A DNA stretch of 64,000 nucleotides from assembly GCA_029721435.1 (NCBI GenBank), contig CM056573.1:149937947-150001946 (forward strand), in the 5' to 3' direction. Positions 39,801-51,800 of this stretch are shown here, piece by piece. Numbering within the stretch: the first letter of the stretch is position 1; each line of letters starts with the position of its first letter. The notes beneath the pieces are model-generated. The model made no database searches, was not told the DNA's origin, and was given only the letters and a program-made list of their open reading frames with translations. The DNA is from Gymnothorax reevesii. Its lineage: Eukaryota; Chordata; Actinopteri; Anguilliformes; Muraenidae. The translations under genes were made by a program, and so were the position numbers.

Positions 39801-42800
39801 CTTGTCTCAGTGTTCACTCAGTGCCGCAGTGTAAGCAGTGCTCGGCCCTGCTATCCTGCTCCGACTGCCTGCAGACCTTCCAGTGTGGCTGGTGTGGGGA
39901 CTACAGCAACCCCACTATTGGCAGGTGGGATCCCATGGCCATCATGCCCACTACATTGTCTCTGAAGATATGATACCGAGTCAACAAAAGAAGCCTTACC
40001 TTCACTTAATTATGTATCATTTTATCCCTGCCTCCTCTGCCTCCCCACAATACTTTGTTCTCCCCTCCCCTGCTCTCTCCTGTCTCTCTCTCTCTCTCTC
40101 TCTCTCGTCCCCCCTGTTCCCAGGTGTCAGCGAGGTGACTGGGCTGGGCTGCAGGACCCCACTTTCCCCAACTGCAGCATGGCTGTTGCAGAAGCTCGTG
40201 CCTCCAGGTTGGTCTAACTCTGCTGAGAGGAACCCTTCGACAGGCTGAAGTAATCATCCACTGAATAGTGGGCACTAGGGATGGCAAATTTGAAGCTTCG
40301 AAACATTTCAAAACATTTAAACCATTGCTTCGAAATGCTTTGAAACATTTCAAAAGTTGCTCGCTCAACATTGACATCCATTGGCAGAGGTTGTCATTGC
40401 AGCCATTAATTATTGTTGGTGTTGATGCGCTGAGGCCCCCCTTTTCACAAATCCAAAAATATTAATAGTTTTGGCACAGGCACAATCAGTCAATTATTTA
40501 GTTTTTGTATGATATGACTAATTATTATTATATGGCGCTGTTTGTTTATTCTGTCATTTAATGTTCTCACTCATTCATTGAGAATGATTGTGTCAAGTCA
40601 GCCTTTTATAAATCAAATTAAGTTACAAGTTTATTTAAACAACGCAACAAAACACCTGTATTTTCCCGTGGCTTTCTAAAACCTCTCGCTGTAGTCTGAT
40701 AGCGTTCACCTGACGTTTCGAAACATCCCTCGAGCAACGTGTCAGAACTGGAAATGACATAATGTTTTGAAACTGTTCTTCTGGTGTCGAAATTGCCGTC
40801 TCTAGCGCTCTAACTGCACCTCTCCGTCCCCAGCCCCGAGCCGCAGACCCTGGCCCCTCCGCGGGTGTCGGAGATGGAGATGGAGGTGGAGCATGTGGAG
40901 GGGGTGGTGGAGGGGGAGAGGGAGGCGGTGTGGTCCTACCCTTCCTGCCCGGACGTGGAGGAGTGCGTGCTGGGCCTGCACAGCTGCCACCCGTTTGCCT
41001 CCTGCGTGAACACGCCCACATCGTACGAGTGCCACTGCGAGCGCGGCTACACCGGCGACGGCGTGCAACACTGCAACCAGACGTGAGTTCGGAGGGGCCG
41101 CACCATTCAAGTGCTGCCCACTCGAAAGAGGAATCAAAATATGAGGATGTCCGCAACGTTTTTTCTCACAAGCTGGTGCATGCGAAATATTCTGGGGTGT
41201 CGCATGGTCTATAGGGACGTGTACAATATTGCCATTTATTTGTGAAAATGAATGTCATGGCGAGTGTCGCGGGATTTGGTTAGCACCTGCAGTCACATCT
41301 GTGACTATCCAGCATGGTTTGCACTGAAGTATACGCAGATTACCCTTTTTAGCGCATCCGGAACGAACGTCCAATGGGCTTATGTCATGGCCTGCTTGTC
41401 CATTTTTTGTTGTATGTTGGTCGTCTGTAAATGACATCTTCTTGTAAACATCAACTTGAAACTTTTGTTATATGTCCCTGTCTGTGAGCACACCCAAGTT
41501 TTTTTGAGGCATTCTGAGCTGATGTAAATTATATCCACTAGGCAGCCATCTTTAAAATGCCTGTATCTGTGATTTCTAAGGCACTTTTGCTCTGATTATG
41601 CTGAAATTTGGGATATAGGTGCAAAGTAGCAAGACTTGTGTATTTCGGGTTTTGTCATGCAGTGCATTTTGACGTTCATTTGACCTTCATTTGATGTTAA
41701 CAACCAGTTTCGCTATCGGCTGTAAACATTTTCGCCAAAATTGTCTGGCCAATGAAGCTGAAACATGGCATAGATATTCCTCCCAATGAGTACACCAAAG
41801 TGTGTTTTTGGCATTCTGACACAGTTTTCAGTATGGCCGCCAGGCAGCTATCTCCGAAATGCCTTTTTCCCATGCCTCATACCTCAACCTTTTCAACACC
41901 ATTTGAGCTGAAATTGATATTTAGCTGCTAAGTATTAAGACTGCGACATATATTGCAGGTTTTCTCATTCAGGAGATTTTGACCGTGATTTCACCTTTGT
42001 CATTATGTCATGCCTGCAAAATTTTCCAAAAAAAAACATTGCACTATGTAAGTTGAAACGTGGCATGCATCTTCCCGCTGCCCAGGGAATACGCGAAAAT
42101 TGTTCGAATGGTTTCCATTTAATTTCAAACATGTTGGGATTGTCTCTTTTTTGCAGCAGCAGCAGCAGCAATTGTGCTGATTGTGTATTGGTATCTATGG
42201 GTACTAATTATGTAACAATAGGAGTCCAAACATATTGTCTGTTTATTACTACGTGTAATTTCAAACCCTAAAGCTTTCCACCTCTAAAGTTTTTACTTAT
42301 TCATGGTAATAATGATTTGATCAGTTCATCATATTAATTACAATTATTTAATTGATAAATTAAAATTTTCAAATGAATTTTTGTCTAAAGATTGACTGAA
42401 GATCCAGATTTTAACAAAGGAATAATTTTTTAACCAAGGAATTTTAGAAGGCTTAACCACGATGTAAAGATCCCAGTATTACGCCATATTTTGGGGTTAT
42501 AAGATGACATTAACAAAAATCAAATATTGATCGATATGTGTGATATCAAGTGAAAAATAATGTATGATTTTTCTAGTGGTCATTGGAGATTTATAGTCCT
42601 GAGGAGCTACAGTGCCCATGGTACTACTTTTGTACTTTTCCTAGTGTGGCATTTGCAGATTTTGGTTTGGTGCGTATCAAAGATCTCTACGCCAAACCCA
42701 GTATCCCATGGGCAACCATTTTCTGTAAAATTCAGTGCATTTCTTTTTTTCTTCTTAATTATGCTTTGTATTATGTAATGTAATAATATAATGTAATTCT

Positions 42801-45800
42801 GCAGGTGTTACAACGAGTGCCGGGAGGGCCAGTGCAGTGGCAGTCCCCGGTTCGAGTGCGAGTGTGCTCTGGGCTGGACGTCTGACCCCTCCACCATGGT
42901 GCTCAGTGGGGTGGAGTGTGATGTCGACTGCGGCTGCAATTTCCACAGCACTTGCGTCACGGCTCCTGGGCTGTGTGACCACTGCCAAGGTGAGAATCGG
43001 TGGGATTTCCCCTCACTAATAAGCCAGGCCTCATCTTTTTCTTTGTTGGCTTGAAAGATAGTAAACATTGCCCATATTTTGCTTTGCGTTTAAGAAAAGG
43101 AAACCCACTTGCTTACATGCAACAATTACAATTAGGTTTAAGTGATCCTGAAACTCAACTGATTTTTCGCTACTTTGCTGTCGGCCATCTCAAGGTATGA
43201 ATTTCCATGCAGAAAGAGTAGCACGCCTTGCTGGTCTGATGGCAGGTGGAAGTCAAGGATCTTTCTCAACCGGATTGGATGGCAGAAGGGAAGGGGAAAA
43301 AAACCTGATCTTCCACCCTGCCACGCCCATTTGGGAGTTGGGGGCGAATTACACCCCAGTGTGTTTAACACGTCAAGCCATTTTTGTTCCCCGGCTCACC
43401 CAAAAGATGTGCCGCAGTGTGTGGCATCTTTCTGTTAACCGGTTTCGCACGTCAGTCTCGATCATTTCCCTCCTCTTCTGTCTCCTGTCCCCAGACTGGA
43501 CGACTGGGCCGCACTGTGAGCAGTGTCGGCCGGGCAGTTTCGGCTCAGCGGTGTTGGGAGGCGGGGGCTGCCTGCCGTGCCAGTGTAACGGGCACGGCGA
43601 CCCCCTGCAGGGGTACTGCCACAACCAGACGGGCCTGTGCTACTGCACACACCACACCCAGGGACCACACTGTGACACTTGCCTTCCTGGTTTTTACGGG
43701 GACCCCAGGTGAGCTGCTGACTTCAAATCCCATGTCCCTGATAGTCGCCCGCCTGTGTGTCTTTGTTGGAGGGACGTTGTGCTTGTCCAGGATGAGCCAG
43801 AACTGAGTCGATGGCTGGAATAGCATTGTATAACACTGCACTATAATTATGGTACAAAGGAGCTCTTACTCAGTGAAGATTGCAAACTTCAGTGATGAAT
43901 TGTTTTCTTTTTTTGGCTTGCTTTGGGCTTTTGAAAGGGTTTGCCAGTTAGTCCGCGTCCTTCACAGACTCATGTCTTGAATGGACACAAAAACCCGTTT
44001 ACACTGCCTGGCCAAAAAAAAGTCACACACCTAATATTTTGCGCGACCGCCTTTAATTTTAACTACTGCATGCTTTTGGCACAGCACTGCTTCTACAAAC
44101 TTGTGCAATGTTACATTTATTTACGACCAGAGTTCACTATATTTGGGCGGAGATCTCGTACTGATGACGGGAGAGTCACTCCGCTCCATGAAGTCTTCTC
44201 CACAATATCCTAAAGATGCCATCTTGGTAAAGGTCCGGACTCTGTGGTGGCCAGTTGACTTGTGAAAATGATGTACTCTTGCTCGCTGAACCACTCTTTA
44301 ACAATGTGAGCTTGTACAATTTTGGCATGGACATCCTAAAATATGCCTTTGCCGTCAGGGATTAAAAAAATCAATTGATGGGATAAACTGAACATTCCGA
44401 ACATTCAGGTTGTCTGCTGACTTCAGTTTATTGCACATAATATTGCTCATCAAACAACCCCAGATCATAACATTGCCTCTGGAAAATTGAGCTGTCGGCT
44501 CTGTGCATAAAAGCGCATCACTTATTGGGCTCCCTCTCTGACGCGCCAGTCGCTCTGGCATTTGGTAAATCTGGACTCATCAGAGCACATGAGCTTTTTC
44601 CATTGCTCCTAAATGCAGTCCTCGTGCTCTAGCAAATTGAAGCCATTTTTTCCCAATTAGCCTCACTAATGGGCCATTGCCTGTCCACTGCATCTACCTG
44701 GTTCGTTCCAGTATCGGCGGGTCTACTTGTTCTATGTACAACTGTGCAGGCTTTGGGCCCCTAAACACCATGTAAAAAATTCTCCATGTGAAACCCTGCT
44801 GTTACTTCAGAAATTTAGACCCTTTAAGGGTCTAATGGAAATAAGGAAGGAGTCAAAAAATTGATGTCTTCAAAACATGTCAACATGGGCATCAAATTGA
44901 AAGTCTTAGCAAGTACATTACAGTAGGGTGGTTTTTATTATGAATACTGCTCCCTGGGGTACTATAAAGGGGACTAAAATGGCACTTTTCACCCTAATTC
45001 CTGGGCACAGCTAATCAGATTATGGAAAGTAAACTACCCTATCTTTATGTGCTCACATTGACCTTTGGTTTGATACCCATGTTGATATGGTTGTAGCAAG
45101 TCAAGGGTTTGATCGGTAAAAAGGGCCCTAAAAAGGGTCAAATTTTAACCCCTTTCATGTATGGTCATGACATGGGTATCAAATTGAAAGGACAAGGTGA
45201 ACGTGTAAAGATAGGGTAGGTTATTTTCCATAATCTGAACGCTGGTGGCCAGAAATTAGGGTCAAAAGTGCCATTTTAGTCCCTTTTGGACCCCTTTTTA
45301 GTACCTCAGGACCCAGTAAGCACGATAAAAACTACCCTACCATAATGTACTTGCAAAGGCCTTCAATTTGATGCCCCATGTTGACAAGATTTGATGACGT
45401 CAATTTTTTGACCCCTTCCTTATTTCCAGTAGACCCTGAATGGGTCCCACTTTCTGAAGTAACTGCTGGGTTTCACATGGAGAACTTTTCACATGGTGAT
45501 GGCAGGGCCTATGCCTACTTAGTTGTACGTAGAACAAGTAGACCCACCGATATTGGAACAAAACCATTCTCTAGCAGTCTTTTTGCACACAAGCAATGGC
45601 CTATAACAAGTGGCTTCTTGTAGTGATGCAGCTGTTTAGTCCCAATCCTGGAAGTTCTTATCACATTATGCATGTGGAAATACTCTGACTTACACAATTA
45701 AACATAGCCATGAGTTTTACCATCTTTTTTTTTTTTTTTTTTCTTTTTTACACAAGGAGACTTAACCAAGCGTTTTGGTGATCTCCAATCACGATCGTTC

Positions 45801-48800
45801 ATGATTTCTGCAGACCAATTTTTTCCACGACGTTGCCCATTCACCATTATCCTTCCTGGTTTCAATAATGCATTGGACTGTTCTTGACCTACTTCCAGTG
45901 TTTTCAGAAATCTGCTTAGTTGTTTCCTTCACTTGCAGCAGGCCATCATTTGCCCCTCTTGAAGCACAGTAACATCTTTCCAATGACCATGAGATATGTC
46001 TTCCGACATGGTTGTTTAAGAAATGTTTAGCTGCCCACATCATCCCTCTGGGTTCAGAAGACTTGTTGGCAGCTGAAATATGTTAATAACTGCAATCATG
46101 AGACAGTCATAGATTCTGAGTTATTTGGCAATTGAAAATCAAAAGGTGTCTTCTTTTTTTTGGCCTGGCAATGTATCTGATATTTTCCATTCTACGGAGG
46201 TCAAGAGATGTTGACTTGAACCATGACGCATGTGTGATTTCCTGCACTATAAGTCCACTATCCTGAAAGGGAAGTCTCACTTCCGTGCCCTGCCTCCCCT
46301 ACCTCAGGAACAACGGCACTTGTTTCCGCCAGTGCCAGGGCCGCTCAGTCCTGCTGTCCTCTCCGGACACCACGCCCCCGCCCCTCTCCTCCTCACTGGG
46401 GTTACGAGGGGGTGCCGGGGGGCAGGGCGGCCTATCCCATTGCCTGTGGGTCCTCTCTGTGTCTGAAGACTTGGAAACATGCTCTCCGGAACAGCTGTGC
46501 CCATCCATTGCACTGACCCTGCACCCAGACTCGTACACACGGTGCACTGTGAGTAAAGCTGTCTCTCGGCCCTCCACTGTTAGCATTTCACATGGTCTCT
46601 GACCTCATGCACTTTTAAATGTATTAAGCACAATTCAAGTGAAAAGTATTCAATTCAATGATATCTCTTGCGATGCAACCATTCTTCAAAGATGTAAATC
46701 AATTCCAAGAGACCTAGTATAGTCAGTCTTAGAAAGGGCTTGAACCGATTTGTTAAATATGGGGTGACATCGGCATCCTGAACCAGGCTTGTGGAGCTGC
46801 AGCATGCACTGAATGGGGTTTGGCTGCTGTCGCCTTTTTCCATTTCATTCTGTGATTCACCCTCCTCCCTCACAGAACTCTTACGTCTACGTCTTTGATG
46901 GACTGCCGCGTTTCCTTGGCAATGGTGTTGTGCACTCAGACCACAACCTGATCGGTGCTTTCTGTGGAACCACTCGGACGCAGCCGGTCACTGTGGAAGC
47001 CACTTCAGGTACTTTCTCTGCCATGATTTTAGTTTCAGATATACACTACTGGCCAGAAGTTTGGAAGCAAGATCAAATTTGTAGAAAAAAGATCATAGTT
47101 TCATTGGCATACTTTACAACTAAATAGGCATGATTATTATATAAAGAGTCACTTTTCAGAATACATTTTTACTCAAATGTATTGAGTAAAAATGCTTCAA
47201 CTTTGCTTACTTCAAAGTAACCTCCTTTTGCTTTAACAACAGCATGGCATATACGAGACATTCGTTCCACAAGTTTTTAAAGGTATGTGTCCGGAATTGC
47301 AATCCAAGCTTTCTTAAGTTCATGAAAGATAGACTGCTGGGACACACTTTTCTGATAGATCGATACAATTCGTCCCACAAAAGCTCAATTGTAGAGCAGT
47401 CTGGAGGCTGAGGGGGCCAACCCATCTTTCAAAGGACACCTTCCTCTTCCTTTTTGTCTAGGTAACCCTGACAGAGCTTGGAAGAATGCTTAGGGTCCTA
47501 AGGGAAGAATGCTTTTGACCTGCATTGGCCTTGCTTCCAAACTTCTGGCCTGTAATGTTGTTTGGTACTTGAGACATTTGGAAGTGCGAAAAGAGGTTGG
47601 CTGCTTGGGTTTGGTTTTCTGATATGGCAGTCCTCTCTCGCTAACTTGTTCTACAAAGTAACGAGAATTAGTCCACAAATACTTTAACATCTGATGGATA
47701 TTTTCCTTTCTCATCACATTGTTGTTGTGAAAATGGCTTTACCTCTGATGAAGCACCAGTCACAAGAAAGATATAGTCTGTTGTGCTTTCGTTCATGATC
47801 TCGGCATCTTTCGAAAAAGTTTTACCTGATGTTGTGAGGAACTCGTTTTCAAAAAAAAAAAAAACTGAATTGTTGATCAAGTCTGACAATTTTTTTGCAT
47901 GAGCATTTTTTTGGAAACCCTCCAAAATTTTACCTTCATACCAAGGAAATGCAGAGCTAATGATGAATTGACCATTTGTCCATCACAGACAATGGCCAAG
48001 GAGATAAATCAGTTTGATTGAAGCTCCTCCCTTTCTAACAGTGCCTACCTCCATTAACCCCTTCCTCTCTGTTCCTCTGTAGGGGTCATCTCTGTGTACT
48101 TCGAGGCCAACGTCTCATCCGGCATGCCGCAGGGCTTCAACGCCTCTTTCTGGGTGCGCCGCTGCCAAGAGGGGGCGGATGAGGACGAGGACGGCACGTC
48201 CTCCTGTCAGGGCAGGGCACAGTGCCTCGGGGGTCTCTGCCAGTGTCCACTAGGGTACGGAGGGCCAAACTGCGACAGAGCACTGTGTCCGGGGGAGTGT
48301 GGGGCCCCTCAGGGCCGGGGCAGGTGTGACATGGTGAGTGAGTTTATATGCCTGCTGTGCATGGAAATTTTGTGTGTTTTGCAGCTTGGATGTGTGTGGG
48401 TTTTGGCAGTTGTCTACATTGACTGTTGATGTGTGCTGCCAGTTTTTTTTCTTTTTTTTGTATTCGTGTGTATGTGCCTGCAGTGCAGTGAATTGGCTCT
48501 GTTTGTGTGTTGCTGGCTTTTTATCTTACCGGCCCTATAAGCTATTGTCGTGGTGTGGTGTTCGGCGTCTGTCGTTCGTCATCCAGAACATTTTTTATCT
48601 TTTTTTTTTTTTGGCCTGATGAATTTTTGTGTAAATTTGCAATAACATGCTACTAGACCATATCTCCAGACGATTTTGTCAGATTTTTGACTGAAATGCA
48701 AATTCACCTTCCCTGATTGTTCGAGCAGCACATCTCTTCGTTGCTACAGTTGATCTGTGGGAAGAAGATTTTCTTTGTTGTAGACGATACCACTGATGCC

Positions 48801-51800
48801 AAGGATTGCAGGGTCCTAAGCATCGTCATTTTTCATCTTATGTTCGCTAAACAGCTTGTATAATCGTTAAATAGCTGACAATAATTCTTTTCACAGTCTA
48901 CTTGGTGAATTGTGTGTGTGCAAATTATGATGTAACGTCGTCTCCCAGTGGTGAAATAATAGCTGATGCATCTTTGTGTCAGTTTGTTCGTGTTGTAGAA
49001 CATTTTGTCCTAGGATGGAATACACAGTATTGGGATTACTGAACAAAAGTTTCTTAATGATAAAAAAATTAATTAAATATAGCTGATGCGTCGGAATCTG
49101 ACGACTGTTGATTCATGGGGGAAACTGAGTGTCATTACTGCTGCTCTCATACATTAATATATATACAGAACATATATACAATAAGATTATAAATGACTAA
49201 AAAAGGGCAGTCAGAATAATACATGTTAGTATGGCCGTTGTCTGCTTTTTTGACTGTAGCTTACACTTCCTTTTTAAGAGACTATTTTATTTTGTAGCAT
49301 TATTTTAGGTTAAAAAAATTCTTTCATCACAGTGCAATGTTATATTGCGTCATTATGCAGTACTTGTCCTGACTAAGTACTGAGGAAAATGGAGGAGGTT
49401 ATTTCTATTTAAAGTGAACATTTTATTCATTAACATAAATGGCACTCTCTCTGATTGTAAAATTGTTGTAATTGGATAAAAAATGGAATTCCAAAAAATT
49501 GAAATAGAAAAAATTGAATTTGGAAAAAAATAAAACTGATTTCACAGGGCCCTATATAAATTGAGGCACCAAATTGGTTCACAGTATATTCTGGTTACCA
49601 AATGTGTCATATGTGTTCATATTGCAATAGTTTTCAAGAATTTCTGAAATGTTATGACATGGACATTTCACTCATCCTCAGCAGAGCTCTCTAGGCCGAC
49701 AGAGCTCTTGTTTTTCTTTGCAATTATGCAAATTGTTTAAAATTGAGTAGTGTTGTATGACGTTGCATACCTTATTACATGCTACATTTGGCGCAAAACA
49801 AACAATGAACTTCATTAAACAATTAAATTTAAAGCAACAAATATCTATTTTTTCATTCCTCTGCTCATTGAGTTCCAGTCTTCAGTTCATAAGATTCAAC
49901 ACCAGCGTAAAATATATGAGTGAAATTTTGCATAGTGTTGTTGCTAATCAACTTGAAACTTGATTAGCAAATGATCAATCTTGATTAGTAGTTTTGCTTG
50001 ACGGTGAAACTGTAACATAAGTGCAAGTCTGCTTTAAATTTCAGAAGATTTCTTATGTATAATCAGCGGGGAAAAAAAGTATTGAACATGTCAGCATTTT
50101 TCTCAGTAAATTGACATGAAATTTTCACCAGATGTCGGTAACCACCCAAGTAATGTGAACTGAAGATCCAGAGCGAGGGGTGGATCTATGGGTGGAACTG
50201 ACCGCTTCTGACGAGGATCAAAGGATAGCCAAGCCCCCAAAGCATATCTGGCTTTTTCCTTTATTCTAGTTTATTTGGGACCATAATTTACAAAAATGAC
50301 ATCATGATATATCGAAGGAGACTTGAAACTTGCAATTGATACCATAAAATAATGTGGAAAATTATCATTGAGGAAAATTAATCAGGTGGGAAAGTGGGGT
50401 CCTTTTCTCATTAGGGGTGTAACGATTCTGAATTGATTCTGAATCAATGTTTTTTAAGGCGTAGGACCACCATAGGACGAACATTTGAGCTTTCCCTTTT
50501 CCTTTATTGAACCCAAGGCAGTCTTGAACAAACTGCCAAACATCTAAGGGCATGAGAAATGCTTCCAGGAAAAAAAACATGACTGACATGAGTAATTTTC
50601 GGCGACGTGCTGCATGGAGCCAAGTGGAAGACTACAGAATCGTCTCCTTTTAAGCAATTTGGTTACTCTAATCTTGTCCTGTTTACTTTGCTCAATTGGC
50701 AATCAAACCGAGGATTTGCTTATTCACTTTGCCGAATGAGTAGAGCTGTTTATTAAGATTTTTGTTGGATTGCTGCATTCTGAAATTTATATGGGCATAG
50801 ATTTGCGCGTATTTGGCGATTTCGTGTGATTGTGATCATTTATAGCTCACATTCACGTTTCATCCGCTTTAACCTTTTCCACCTTGTGTACTTTTTTAGA
50901 CGCATGAATTCCAGGGCGATCTGAAAGTAAATCTCTATTTTTATTATATCATTATAGATCTCCTCAAAAAACTACAATGACAGATGAAATGCTGAGTAGG
51001 AATGTGGCAATGTTGAACAGGGATTTTTTTTTTAAAGTGTGATGAGGCAACTTGCTGTCATGGGGAGTTATTTGAATAATTAGAAAAATTTGAATAATTT
51101 GAAAAAAATCTTCCTCTGAATTTCATCTCTAATTGTAGCATTTTAGGACATTATTCAAGATTAGTTTAAAACAGATTTGTTATGGGATCGCCCTGGAATA
51201 TAAGCGTCTAAAAAATACACATTCATTACAGAAAACATTCTGTAAAGTGGATGAATCATGAATGTGAGATATAAATTATCACAGTCGCACAAAATGTCAT
51301 GGCAATGGCAATCGTGTTCATGCAATTCTGGGCTATTCTATGGCCATTTAAATTTCAAAATGCAGCAAGCAAACATGTTGTCTTAATAAACAGCTCTACT
51401 CATGCAACTTAAAGAGTAAACAAATCCACCATTTGATTGCTAATCAAGCAATGTTAACGGGAACAGGTATACTTTTTTCAGAGTTGCCTAATTGGTTAAT
51501 AGGAGACCATTTTGTTTTCATATGCTTGGCTCCTCTCAGCAGGTAGCCGAAAAATGCTGATGTCAGCCAATTTTTTTTTCCGGAAGCATTTCCCATGCCC
51601 TTTGATGTTAGGCACTTTCGTTCAGGACTGCACGGGGGTTAATAAAGGAACAGGGAAAGCTGGGATGTTCGCCCCATGGTAGCAGGAGGTGTTACTAATC
51701 TTTAAAAAAACATAGATTCAGAGTCGTTACACCCCTATTTCTCATGGACTTCTATAGCATTGAACTTCTTTCTGCAGGCACCGACGTTGCCATCTGCTGG

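Larger units (their letters stand above)
44002..46173 (-). mobile_element. Tc1-like element split by a large palindrome
   Basis: Ends CACTGCCTGGCCAAAAAAAA (44002) and TTTTTTTTGGCCTGGCAATG (46173) follow TA and precede TA. The minus strand carries transposase pieces: N-terminal at 46043-45789 ([20 protein letters not shown]) and DDE-region at 44561-44355 ([11 protein letters not shown]). A palindrome of about 1 kb lies between them, so the gene is broken. Confidence 0.82.

Noticed and set aside
39576..39965. 129-codon plus-strand frame over intron 19 and exon 20
   Set aside because: It is out of frame with the conserved exon and made of the CT-rich intron end.
40635..41156. 173-codon minus-strand frame across exon 22
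   Set aside because: It is the shadow of the GC-rich plus-strand exon; its proline runs mirror GGTGGA repeats of the coding strand.
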